Positions 1 through 5,678 of a stretch of 10,300 nucleotides of DNA are shown here, piece by piece; positions within the stretch are counted from its first letter, which is position 1, and the number at the start of each line of letters is the position of its first letter. The notes under the pieces are model-generated. The model saw nothing but the letters and a program-made list of their open reading frames with translations, ran no database searches and was not told the origin of the DNA. Both the position numbers and the translations under genes were made by a program. Origin of the DNA: Patescibacteria group bacterium UBA1370 (GTDB lineage Bacteria > Patescibacteriota > Microgenomatia > UBA1400 > PJMF01); contig DBRK01000033.1 in the NCBI GenBank assembly GCA_002306315.1, positions 1 to 10,300 on the forward strand, in the 5' to 3' direction.

Positions 1-989
1 TTATTTCCCGGCACCACCCCGTCTGCCGCCAACATGACTGCAGCTTTGATATGATCGGCAATCACCCGGTAAGAACGCTGAGCCTGCTCAGAGTCTTCAT
101 AGGCAATACCGGCGATCTCGCTCAGCCGCTTAATGATAGGGCTAAAGACGCCGGTTTTAAACATGTCCGGTTCATCAGTCTGTGCTGCCAAAATCCTCTC
201 CAACCCGCCGCCAAAATCGACATTTTTCTGCCGCAGTTCTTCAAAACTGCCATCCTCAAGTTTGAGATACTGCATGAAGACCGAGTTGCCGATTTCCATA
301 AACCGGCCGCAGTCGCAGTTGACATGACAAGGCTGATCGGCAAAGCGGGAACTCTCATGAAAACCCCTGTCCGCGCCAAAATCATAAAAGACCTCACTGT
401 CCGGGCCGCCCGGCTCACCAGCAGGCATGTTGTCGGGAACACCCGCCCGCGACCACCAGTTTTTGGTTTCGCCATAATAAAAAATCCGCCCGCTCTGCAG
501 TCCATTCACTTCTGCATCGGCCACCACCTGGGCATCTATTCCTTTGCTGGCAAAGAGTTGCCGCCAGATCTCAACACTCTCGGTATCGCGGGGAATATCC
601 AAATCATCATTGCCGCTGAACACGGTCACATACAACCGGGCTGGATCCAAACCAACCTCCTTAGTTAAAAATTCAAAAAACCAAGCCAACTGCTCTTCTT
701 TGAAATAATCCCCCAGTGACCAATTACCCAACATCTCAAAAAAAGTGGTGTGGCGGTTGTCGCTCACTTCCTCGATGTCCTGACTGCGAAAACACTTCTG
801 GATGTCGGCAATACGCCGGCCTTCGGGATGAGGAGCTCCGAGCAGATACTCAATCATCGGCTGCATACCGGAGCCGGTAAAAAGCGTCGTCGGATCATTT
901 TCCGGAACAAGGGAAGCCGAGGGGACAATGGCGTGGCCGCGGCTCCGGAAAAAATCAAGATATTTTTGGCGCAACTCATTTGGGTGCAT
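1..989 (-). CDS. alaS: Alanyl-tRNA synthetase, N-terminal part (3' end outside window)
   Basis: Class II synthetase that attaches alanine to tRNA-Ala in the cytoplasm. The minus strand is open from the ATG at 989-987 to the window edge, giving 329 codons with no stop. The N-terminus MHPNELRQKYLDFFRSRGH, the motif 2 region (KCFRSQDIEEV near residues 65-75, HTTFFEMLGNWSLGDYF near 80-96) and motif 3 (VDFGGGLER, residues 257-265) are AlaRS hallmarks. Visible sequence ends at ADGVVPGN, just before the usual EGRGYVLRR stretch, so the rest of the catalytic/tRNA-recognition region and any editing and C-Ala domains lie to the left. A C-rich insert (CHVNCDCG, residues 221-228) sits before motif 3. There is no Shine-Dalgarno before the ATG; a TATAAT box 7 bases upstream suggests leaderless translation. 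Identity is secure; full length cannot be judged. Confidence 0.96.
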   Translation of the reverse strand, partial: MHPNELRQKYLDFFRSRGHAIVPSASLVPENDPTTLFTGSGMQPMIEYLLGAPHPEGRRIADIQKCFRSQDIEEVSDNRHTTFFEMLGNWSLGDYFKEEQLAWFFEFLTKEVGLDPARLYVTVFSGNDDLDIPRDTESVEIWRQLFASKGIDAQVVADAEVNGLQSGRIFYYGETKNWWSRAGVPDNMPAGEPGGPDSEVFYDFGADRGFHESSRFADQPCHVNCDCGRFMEIGNSVFMQYLKLEDGSFEELRQKNVDFGGGLERILAAQTDEPDMFKTGVFSPIIKRLSEIAGIAYEDSEQAQRSYRVIADHIKAAVMLAADGVVPGN

Positions 990-995
990 GGGGGT

Positions 996-1001
996 ATTAT
1001 A
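996..1001 (-). promoter_or_regulatory. Candidate -10 box of alaS (leaderless start)
   Basis: A perfect TATAAT on the minus strand ends 7 bases before the A of the alaS ATG (989), so the predicted transcription start falls on or next to the start codon. The hexamer 17 bases upstream (TCTTCA, 1024-1019) is a weak -35 with three matches to TTGACA. No purine-rich ribosome binding site lies between box and ATG, consistent with a leaderless mRNA. Inferred from sequence only. Confidence 0.45.
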
Positions 1002-1073
1002 GCGGTTTTTTGGCCGATTGAAGAAAGGGAAGGAAAAACAGAGTATTTATTTGCTAAAAAAAGCCTCCCCCGA

Positions 1074-1158
1074 GTGAATTTTCACGGTTTTTCACGAATT
1101 TTCACAGGCATTTCACGGTGAGAATTTCCAGGCAAAAAGCGGTTTTCACGCGTGAAAA
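1074..1158. repeat. Helically phased cluster of TTTTCACG half-sites upstream of alaS
   Basis: Copies of a DTTTTCACG-like 9-mer start at 1078, 1088, 1098, 1109 and 1142, with inverted GTGAA copies at 1074-1078 and 1152-1156. Spacings of 10, 10, 11 and 33 bases place all direct copies on one face of the helix. Three pairs form small inverted repeats: GTGAA-tt-TTCAC (1074-1085), TCAC-g-GTGA (1113-1121) and the palindrome at 1143-1158. The cluster lies between the end of the 58-codon gene and the alaS promoter. This looks like an array of binding sites for a regulator or architectural protein; the protein is not identifiable from sequence. Confidence 0.6.
1143..1158. repeat. Perfect 16-bp palindrome TTTTCACGCGTGAAAA
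   Basis: Perfect two-fold symmetric site that abuts the TAA stop (1161-1159) of the small gene to its right. It resembles an operator for a dimeric DNA-binding protein. It is close to, but not the same as, the parS consensus: its centre is CACGCGTG, two bases longer than CACGTG. As RNA from the minus strand it could form a weak six-pair A/U-rich hairpin with a CGCG loop, followed shortly by CTTTTTG, so a feeble terminator is an alternative. Confidence 0.55.
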
Positions 1159-1335
1159 TTATTGGCGGGGTTCTGACTGAGTGTCTGTCTTATCCGTTTG
1201 ATGTCTCTTCTCTTCGAGTTGTTTTGCAGCTTCCTCCGTTTGTATTCTTACTGCTTCGGCGATCTCCCTGATAGGTCTCATTCTTTCTTTGCCACCACCA
1301 CTTCTTTTCCCACCATAGTCTTCATGGTTATACAT
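1159..1335 (-). CDS. Hypothetical small charged protein, 58 aa
   Basis: Unrecognised 58-residue protein, MYNHEDYGG...TQSEPRQ, ending in TAA. The start at 1335 is supported by an AAAGGA ribosome binding site about five bases upstream (AAGAAAGGATAT before the ATG), one of the better sites in the window. The N-terminal 15 residues are Gly/Lys/Arg rich (GGKRSGGGK), the middle (about residues 20-45) is a likely amphipathic or coiled helix rich in E, A, K, Q and R, and the tail is polar. There is no TM segment or signal peptide and no motif I know. Arginine is mostly encoded by AGA, unlike the GC-richer neighbours. It lies 50 bases downstream of the YtxH-like gene on the same strand, so it may be co-transcribed. 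Its reality rests on the binding site, an open frame filling the gap, and the stop abutting a palindrome. Confidence 0.5.
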   Translation of the reverse strand: MYNHEDYGGKRSGGGKERMRPIREIAEAVRIQTEEAAKQLEEKRHQTDKTDTQSEPRQ

Positions 1336-1368
1336 ATATCCTTTCTTATCAATTTACGTTACTAGTTT

Positions 1369-1387
1369 AAAAAAGACTAACAAAGTC
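1369..1387 (-). terminator. Weak possible intrinsic terminator after the YtxH-like gene
   Basis: Minus-strand RNA would form a four-pair GACT/AGTC stem (1387-1384 with 1378-1375) with a five-base loop, directly followed by six U residues (1374-1369). It overlaps the TGA stop of the upstream gene. The stem is short and not GC-rich, so termination would be inefficient at best. Confidence 0.22.
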
Positions 1388-1694
1388 ACACTCCCTTAAA
1401 CCTCTTGCCTCTCTTCTTGCCCTCAGCAGCAGGCTTCTTTTTAGGCAGTCCATCCACGATAGCTTGCGCCTGCTCCTGCAAAACGGTAATAAGCTCGGGC
1501 AGAGAGATGTCTGTTGATTCAATCAAGCCTTCTTCGTAGAGGCGGCTTTTGACTTCATCAATTTTTTTGCGAAAACTCACGCGCAGTTCGCTGCCTTTTT
1601 CGGTGCCAAACAGCAAGTAACCAACCAACCCGGCCACGATTCCCACGGCAAAACCGGATGCGTAAGAACTGTCGTCTGCGGTCTTTTTTGCCAT
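1386..1694 (-). CDS. YtxH-like membrane-associated protein, 102 aa
   Basis: Small protein with one Gly-rich hydrophobic helix (SGFAVGIVAGLVGYLLFGTE, about residues 14-33) followed by a charged region (KGSELRVSFRKKIDEVK). This is the layout of YtxH-domain general-stress proteins (a glycine-rich TM, then a GxE(L/T)R-type turn). The C-terminus is a basic Lys/Arg tail (KKKPAAEGKKRGKRFKGV), which could contact nucleic acid or anionic lipid. An AGG-containing site (AAGGACAGG) lies upstream of the ATG at 1694. The gene ends in TGA. It sits 27 bases downstream of another one-TM protein on the same strand, a pairing often seen for YtxH/DUF948-type proteins. Its biochemical role is not established. Confidence 0.72.
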   Translation of the reverse strand: MAKKTADDSSYASGFAVGIVAGLVGYLLFGTEKGSELRVSFRKKIDEVKSRLYEEGLIESTDISLPELITVLQEQAQAIVDGLPKKKPAAEGKKRGKRFKGV

Positions 1695-1721
1695 ATTATG
1701 CCTGTCCTTAGATCTAATCTG

Positions 1722-2000
1722 TTACTTGCGCCGGCTAGTGTCGCCATCGCGGTTGATCCAGTCAATAAACAACTCGATCATTTTCATGCCGGTTTTCAAG
1801 CCGGCAGCCGCCCCGCCCAAGTTAGCCAGCGGTGCAGTGATAACATCTACTTTGTGCTCGACACTGTCAAGAGTGGTGTTGATTTTTTTTAGAGTTTCCC
1901 TGAGTTGCATCAGTACCAATACCAGATAAATACCGACTACTGTCAAAACGATAGTCAGGATGCACAGGGCACCGGCAAAAATAAATGGCAAGTATTCCAT
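1722..2000 (-). CDS. One-TM DUF948-like hypothetical membrane protein, 92 aa
   Basis: The N-terminal half is a strong hydrophobic segment (about residues 4-31, FIFAGALCILTIVLTVVG...). It is followed by a helical, coiled-coil-like stretch (LRETLKKINTTLDSVEHKVD, about residues 33-52) and a Gly/Ala segment (LANLGGAAAGLKTG). This resembles DUF948/YtxG-type proteins: an N-terminal anchor with a cytoplasmic coiled coil. The start at 2000 has a strong AAAGGAG site five bases upstream, and the stop is TAA (1724-1722). It precedes the YtxH-like gene by 27 bases, so the two are probably one transcript whose products act together at the membrane. Family assignment is by architecture only. Confidence 0.68.
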   Translation of the reverse strand: MEYLPFIFAGALCILTIVLTVVGIYLVLVLMQLRETLKKINTTLDSVEHKVDVITAPLANLGGAAAGLKTGMKMIELFIDWINRDGDTSRRK

Positions 2001-2016
2001 AAAACTCCTTTGTTTC

Positions 2017-2022
2017 AGTATA
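2017..2022 (-). promoter_or_regulatory. Candidate -10 box for the two small membrane protein genes
   Basis: TATACT on the minus strand (five of six matches to TATAAT) lies 17 bases before the ATG at 2000 and just upstream of the AAAGGAG site. The best -35 is TTGCCC, 19 bases upstream, which is weak and too far. It lies in the 105-base gap after the HTH gene, which holds no other recognisable signal. Confidence 0.33.
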
Positions 2023-2105
2023 CGCTAGTTCATATGGTTGCGGGCAAGTTCACTTTGGTCGTCAACAGCATAGTCCCAAACTTTTCCCACCACCGACTGC
2101 CTCAA

Positions 2106-2750
2106 CTAAAAGCGGACGTGCACTGTGCGGTTGAGGCGGTTGGTTTTGCCGCGGCGATCGGTAGCTTCGACGGTGATTGAAGAGATGCCCTCTGTGGCCA
2201 CAAACACCTCGGTGGCGAACGAACCATCGGGACGCAGTGCCACAGGTTGGGAATTGACGGTGACCACGGCTTCCGGAACGGTCTTGCCCTCAACCACTAC
2301 CCGAGAGGCAACAATGGCATCATCTTCCGGTGCAGCCAGCGTTAGCTCCGGCGGTTTGTTCAGGTTATACCATTGAAAACCGACATAACCTACCAGGCTT
2401 AAAAACACAGCCGCCAACCCTAACACAAACAACGTCACCGGGGTGAATGTCCGGCCCCGTTTGAGCACCGGTTTGATGAATTCCCGGGGAACTAGTTTGC
2501 CCTTGGCGCTTTCCTTGTAGTCGCGCCGGAGCAAAGCGAGGAGCGGCTCGTGGTCAAAGCCGAAGACGCGGGCGTAGGTTTTGATATAGCCTTTGACAAA
2601 AGTGGCCGCCGGTAACTTAGAAAACTCATTCTGCTCCAGCGCCTCGAGATATTCGCGACGGATACGCGTTCTTTTGGATAACTCGCCTAAGGAAATATGG
2701 TGGGAGGTGCGTTCTGCCTTGAGCAGTTCACCTACTGTCCTGGTAGTCAT
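2106..2750 (-). CDS. Membrane-anchored HTH protein with extracytoplasmic Ig-like domain (RodZ-like), 214 aa
   Basis: Residues 5-78 form a Cro/C1-type (HTH_25) helix-turn-helix (TVGELLKAERTSHHISLGE, RIRREYLEALEQNEFSKLP, then ATFVKGYIKTYARVFGFD). The pattern IRREYLEALE...LPAATFVKGYI is typical of RodZ-type cytoplasmic domains. A basic linker (FIKPVLKRGR) precedes one TM helix (about residues 104-126). The exterior domain, about residues 133-214 (PPELTLAAPEDDAIV... to the C-terminus), resembles Glucodextran_B/Big-type Ig folds. RodZ couples MreB to the cell-wall machinery; here I infer only a membrane-bound, possibly morphogenetic or sensory role. The ATG at 2750 is preferred over an in-frame TTG at 2762; neither has a ribosome binding site, so start choice and initiation mode are uncertain. 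The stop is TAG. Confidence 0.82.
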   Translation of the reverse strand: MTTRTVGELLKAERTSHHISLGELSKRTRIRREYLEALEQNEFSKLPAATFVKGYIKTYARVFGFDHEPLLALLRRDYKESAKGKLVPREFIKPVLKRGRTFTPVTLFVLGLAAVFLSLVGYVGFQWYNLNKPPELTLAAPEDDAIVASRVVVEGKTVPEAVVTVNSQPVALRPDGSFATEVFVATEGISSITVEATDRRGKTNRLNRTVHVRF

Positions 2751-2825
2751 ACTTAAATGCAAACTAAATTTATTTGAGCCGGCCGAGGCTTGTTGGCAGA
2801 CCTGCCCGCGCCCGGTATAACAGCC

Positions 2826-3257
2826 TTATTGCAGCTTGTTGCGTACCGCTGCCGCCACCCGGCCGCCATCGGCTTGACCAGCTGCTTTTTGCATTACCGC
2901 CCCGATGATTTTGCCCATATTTTTGTCTGCTGATTCGGCAATGGCTTCATCTACCAAAGCTTCCAGTTCGTTGTCACTGAGCTGAGCGGGCAGGTAAGCT
3001 TCTAAAACAGCGAGCTTGGCATCTTCCTGCTCCACCAGGTCAGTGCGGCCGGCACGCTCAAAATCTGAGCGGGCGTCTCTAATTTGTTTGATCTGCCTGG
3101 AAATTATCTTCTGCACGCCAGCGTCATCCTGAACGCCTTCATCTATTTCGACATTTTTAATTTCTGACAATAAAAACCTAATGGTGCCCAGCTTATCAGT
3201 ATCCTTGTCACGCATAGCCTGCTTCATGTCTTCGGTGAGCTGAGATTTGATGTCCAT
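2826..3257 (-). CDS. yqeY: GatB/YqeY domain-containing protein, 143 aa
   Basis: Full-length YqeY family protein (usual length about 145-150). The N-terminus MDIKSQLTEDMKQAMRDKD, then LGTIRFLLSEIKNVEID, the central EQEDAKLAVLEAYLPAQLS and the C-terminal MGKIIGAVMQKAAGQADGG are diagnostic. The fold matches the C-terminal tail of GatB, the tRNA-dependent amidotransferase subunit, and YqeY is suspected to touch tRNA metabolism, but its function is not established. The start at 3257 has a GGAG site six bases upstream (CTGGAGAAAGT). An extended -10 promoter lies about 50 bases upstream of the ATG. The 75-base gap to the HTH gene has GC-rich short repeats but no U-tract terminator, so the HTH gene may share this transcript. 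Confidence 0.93.
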   Translation of the reverse strand: MDIKSQLTEDMKQAMRDKDTDKLGTIRFLLSEIKNVEIDEGVQDDAGVQKIISRQIKQIRDARSDFERAGRTDLVEQEDAKLAVLEAYLPAQLSDNELEALVDEAIAESADKNMGKIIGAVMQKAAGQADGGRVAAAVRNKLQ

Positions 3258-3306
3258 ACTTTCTCCAGAGATAAATTTTTAACCCATATTAATGATTGTG
3301 CCTGTT

Positions 3307-3315
3307 ATTGTAGCA
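3307..3315 (-). promoter_or_regulatory. Extended -10 promoter of yqeY, overlapped by an inverted repeat
   Basis: Minus-strand TGCTACAAT is an extended -10 (TGn plus TACAAT, five of six matches) predicting a start about 43 bases before the ATG at 3257. No good -35 is present, as expected for an extended -10 promoter. A 5-bp-arm inverted repeat, CTCTG-ccgga-CAGAG (plus strand 3318-3332), lies immediately upstream. It could be an operator, or the hairpin that ends the upstream DsbA-like transcript, although no U-tract follows it. Confidence 0.45.
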
Positions 3316-3350
3316 CGCTCTGCCGGACAGAGAATGGGGTGTGAATCAGG

Positions 3351-4070
3351 TTAAGGACCAGCTGGGACTGCATCAAGGATGGTAGTCAGCAAGATATCCA
3401 AATCCTGCCGGGAATATGCTCCCTGCAGCAACTGATATTGGGCGGGCTCCACAGCCCGGTTAATCATCACTGTGCTGGGGGTGCCGGCAATGCCGATCTC
3501 GCCAGCGTTGTTGCTGTCTGCATCAACCAGTTCGGCGGTTTCTCCACTTTCCAAGCAGGCACTGATATCAAAACCCATGTCGGCTGCCAGCTGCTTGGCG
3601 GACTCATGGTTGGTAGAACGGCTGGTGCCGTTGACTTCGGCAAAATAGCGATCGACGAATTCCAAAAAAGCTTCGTTGCCGCCGGCTTTACCCACACACT
3701 CGGCTGCCTGGGCTTGCTGAACAGATCCAACAATCGGGAAGTGGCGGAAAACATAAGCAACTTGATCACCATAATCATCAAGAACCCCTTGGATTGTCTG
3801 GTGATAAATTTTGCAAAAACTGCAGTTCAAGTCAGCATAAGTCACTAACACCACCGGAGCCGTGTCCACTAAGCCTTCAGTGTAATCTTCCTCTGCAATC
3901 GGGGTGACCTTTTCCGGCTGCGATGTAGGTGCGACTACTTGGTTGCTGGGAGCGGTGGCGGTTTGTTCGCGCAGACGGCGGTTTTGAGCGCTGAGAACGA
4001 AAGCGATCACCTCGATAATTACAATAAAAATTGCCGAAAAAACTACCAGGGGTTTGAATTCGTTATTCAT
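3351..4070 (-). CDS. Membrane-anchored DsbA-like thioredoxin-fold protein, 239 aa
   Basis: An N-terminal TM anchor (about residues 7-28) is followed by a Ser/Thr/Pro/Gln-rich linker (about 35-60) and a thioredoxin_4/DsbA-type domain. The catalytic motif is NCSFC (CxxC at residues 83-86) in the context VVLVTYADLNCSFCKIYH, and the cis-proline loop is GTPST (196-200). Two further cysteines (125, 172) lie in the helical insertion. It probably catalyses disulfide formation or exchange on exported proteins outside the cell membrane. No DsbB/VKOR partner is in the window. The ATG at 4070 is chosen; a TTG at 4091 would add seven residues, and neither has a ribosome binding site at a normal distance. 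Divergent from prmC. The family call is firm; the oxidase versus isomerase role is open. Confidence 0.88.
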   Translation of the reverse strand: MNNEFKPLVVFSAIFIVIIEVIAFVLSAQNRRLREQTATAPSNQVVAPTSQPEKVTPIAEEDYTEGLVDTAPVVLVTYADLNCSFCKIYHQTIQGVLDDYGDQVAYVFRHFPIVGSVQQAQAAECVGKAGGNEAFLEFVDRYFAEVNGTSRSTNHESAKQLAADMGFDISACLESGETAELVDADSNNAGEIGIAGTPSTVMINRAVEPAQYQLLQGAYSRQDLDILLTTILDAVPAGP

Positions 4071-4104
4071 ATTGTGAGATCTGAGCAGCAATGGGCTGAT
4101 ACTC

Positions 4105-4132
4105 CGTATATACTGATATAGTCTGATGTAAA
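4105..4132 (-). promoter_or_regulatory. Candidate promoter of the DsbA-like gene
   Basis: Minus strand TTTACA (4132-4127, five of six to TTGACA) and TATACG (4110-4105, four of six to TATAAT) are separated by 16 bases. The predicted start is near 4098, giving a leader of about 28 bases without a clear ribosome binding site. It overlaps the divergent prmC promoter region. Confidence 0.33.
4117..4122 (+). promoter_or_regulatory. Candidate -10 box of prmC
   Basis: Plus-strand TATAGT (five of six to TATAAT) lies 17 bases before the ATG at 4140 and predicts a leader of roughly 11 bases. TATACT at 4109-4114 is an alternative. No convincing -35 is seen. It faces the DsbA-like promoter, so the two genes share a compact divergent control region. 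Confidence 0.28.
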
Positions 4133-4139
4133 TATCAAG

Positions 4140-4928
4140 ATGGTAAAATTGCCTATGTCCCGAAAATTATCAGCTTACGAAAAGAACTATCTCCTCCGTC
4201 AAGGTATCAATCCCACAGATATAGATAAATTCGGGGAAATGCCCGTGGAATACATCGGATGCGAAGTGCAGTTTCGGGAGTTGAATCTGACAGTCAACCC
4301 TGATGTGTTGATTCCCCGAGTGGAAACCGAAGAATTGGTTGAGCTGGTAGTGGACAGACTGGACGACTTGGTGGCGGCTGACTCGGAGCCGCTGCGCCTG
4401 GCTGATATCGGCACCGGGTCGGGTGCAATTGCAATATCTCTGGCGGTGGAGTTGAAAAAAATGCGGCTTGCCGCTGAGATTGTGGCTACTGATGTCTCTG
4501 AGGCAGCCTTGGCGGTAGCAAAAGAAAACGCTCAAAGAATATTAGGAGACAGGAAAAAGTCCATGGTAAACGTGAAGTTCTGCCTGAGCAACTTGTTGAC
4601 TAACTTGCCCTCGCAGCAACTTGACGCCATTATTGCCAATCTACCCTACATTCCTTCTGAGCGCCTCCCCTATTTGCCAAAATCAGTTGTCGCCTATGAA
4701 CCTGAAATCGCTTTGGATGGGGGGTCGGATGGCTTGAGATTGATTAAACTATTGTTGAGTCAAGCAAAGAACTATCTCAAGCCCAACGGTTTGGTTTTCC
4801 TGGAAGTAGATTACACGCATACCAGAGAAGTTCTTAGCAAACTCTTGCCTGGCTATACAGTAGAAATGATTGATGATTCACTCAGCCGGAACCGATTTGC
4901 AATTTTGCGGCTTAAGACGGATTTTTAA
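4140..4928 (+). CDS. prmC: Release factor glutamine methyltransferase (PrmC/HemK family), 262 aa
   Basis: SAM-dependent enzyme that N5-methylates the glutamine of the GGQ motif in release factors, aiding peptide release. The linker motif VLIPRVETEELVELV (residues 57-71), SAM-binding motif I ADIGTGSGAIAISLA (88-102), acidic loop ATDVSEAAL and YEPEIALDGGSDGL (186-199) are typical of the family. The substrate-binding NPPY is NLPY here (167-170, IIANLPYIP). The helical N-terminal domain that docks the release factor is short, about 30 residues before the YIG beta-hairpin where roughly 75 is usual. The ATG at 4140 lacks a ribosome binding site; an internal ATG at 4155 is an alternative. It ends in TAA, overlapping the stop of the convergent Nudix gene. 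The main doubt is the true start and whether the substrate is RF1/RF2. Confidence 0.9.
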   Translation: MVKLPMSRKLSAYEKNYLLRQGINPTDIDKFGEMPVEYIGCEVQFRELNLTVNPDVLIPRVETEELVELVVDRLDDLVAADSEPLRLADIGTGSGAIAISLAVELKKMRLAAEIVATDVSEAALAVAKENAQRILGDRKKSMVNVKFCLSNLLTNLPSQQLDAIIANLPYIPSERLPYLPKSVVAYEPEIALDGGSDGLRLIKLLLSQAKNYLKPNGLVFLEVDYTHTREVLSKLLPGYTVEMIDDSLSRNRFAILRLKTDF

Positions 4929-5500
4929 CCGAGTATCAGCTCTTTAACCTCATCTAGCCTGCCGTTAAGTTCCGCTTCCATCAGGGCGTAGGAAACCTCC
5001 CGGTCCCTAAACTCGGCATGGCGGCTGAGCTTGACAAATTCTTCAAATTCAACCTCCATCAACTCAATCCGCTCGCCCGCCTCCAGCTCAGGCGGACCAG
5101 CATCCGTGCAGCCTTTGGCAATCAACGTATAAACTGTCCAGTCAATTTTTTCTGAAGGACAAACAGCCAGCCAAGGTGCTAATGAGCTTGCAACCATACC
5201 TCCTTCTTCTCTGAGCTCCCGAACGGCGGCAGCTTCCGGGGTTTCGCCTTCATCAATGCGGCCGCCCAGCAAACCATAGAAAGGTTTTGTTCCCGGCTGC
5301 TCCTGGCGCGACATGATAATTTTTCTGTCCTTCACCGCTATCACCCCCACGGTATCTTGTCGCTTGAGTTTTTCAAAAATATCAATACTACCGTCATACA
5401 GTTCTTGCTCCCATTGATAAACCTCAAAGATGACACCCTGAAAAACCCGCTTGGCATGATTAGGAATTGGCTGGCTGTTAATTTTTTTGTCAAACTGCAT
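4925..5500 (-). CDS. Nudix hydrolase, ADP-ribose pyrophosphatase-like, 191 aa
   Basis: Hydrolyses a nucleoside diphosphate linked to another moiety; resemblance is to ADP-ribose/ADP-sugar pyrophosphatases. The Nudix box is complete: G80-x5-E86-x7-R94-E95-L96-x-E98-E99-x-G101-M102, so the metal-binding glutamates are intact. Upstream strands (VFQGVIFEVYQWEQELYDGS, DTVGVIAV) and the downstream acidic region before the C-terminal helix (ELEAGERIELMEVEFEEF) fit that subgroup. The start at 5500 is chosen because an AGAGGAAA site lies about seven bases upstream; an ATG at 5548 and a TTG at 5602 extend the frame but lack such a site. The stop (TAA, 4927-4925) shares two bases with the prmC stop. Cytosolic housecleaning or NAD-metabolite turnover is likely; the exact substrate is unknown. 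Confidence 0.88.
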   Translation of the reverse strand: MQFDKKINSQPIPNHAKRVFQGVIFEVYQWEQELYDGSIDIFEKLKRQDTVGVIAVKDRKIIMSRQEQPGTKPFYGLLGGRIDEGETPEAAAVRELREEGGMVASSLAPWLAVCPSEKIDWTVYTLIAKGCTDAGPPELEAGERIELMEVEFEEFVKLSRHAEFRDREVSYALMEAELNGRLDEVKELILG

Positions 5501-5590
5501 AGAGCTTTCCTCTGCGTATGCTGCAGGCGGGCGGCTTGCTGCATACATATTTATTAGGCCTTTAACGCGCTTCTGATTTCCACTATGATG

Positions 5591-5596
5591 ATTGTA
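5591..5596 (-). promoter_or_regulatory. Possible -10 box of the Nudix gene
   Basis: Minus-strand TACAAT lies about 90 bases before the chosen ATG at 5500. No good -35 is seen. It sits in the divergent gap with the DUF3179 gene. That gap also has a small CAGCA/TGCTG inverted repeat (5613-5626) of unclear meaning. Confidence 0.22.
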
Positions 5597-5678
5597 ACTC
5601 AAAAGACCAGTCCAGCAGCAGTGCTGACTTTTCCAGCAACATCATCGCGAACGGCCAGCCTGCCGCTTTGAAAGGGGC

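Noticed and set aside
51..668. Long plus-strand open frame opposite alaS
   Set aside because: It lies entirely within the clearly conserved AlaRS frame on the other strand, has no ribosome binding site and no recognisable protein features.
750..1121. Plus-strand frame running from alaS through the repeat array
   Set aside because: Antisense to conserved AlaRS residues and then low-complexity across the repeats; no start signal.
1143..1158. The palindrome as a parS (ParB-binding) centromere site
   Set aside because: The parS core is TTTCACGTGAAA with a CACGTG centre. Here two extra bases give CACGCGTG, which changes the half-site spacing, and no parA/parB is nearby.
1078..1160. The TTTTCACG cluster as a replication origin (DnaA boxes)
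   Set aside because: The 9-mers end mostly in CACG rather than CACA, no copy fits TTATNCACA exactly, there is no AT-rich unwinding element beside it, and dnaA, dnaN or rpmH are not in the window. Kept only as an alternative explanation.
990..1160. A T-box or other riboswitch leader for alaS
   Set aside because: No T-box bulge sequence, specifier stem or antiterminator was seen, and the -10 placement leaves no room for a leader transcript from the nearest promoter.
5501..5602. N-terminal extensions of the Nudix protein (ATG 5548, TTG 5602)
   Set aside because: No ribosome binding site at either, the extra residues are outside the family's usual length, and AGAGGAAA supports the ATG at 5500.
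5613..5626. CAGCA/TGCTG hairpin as a terminator
   Set aside because: Only five pairs, sits between divergent genes rather than after a gene, and only four T residues follow.
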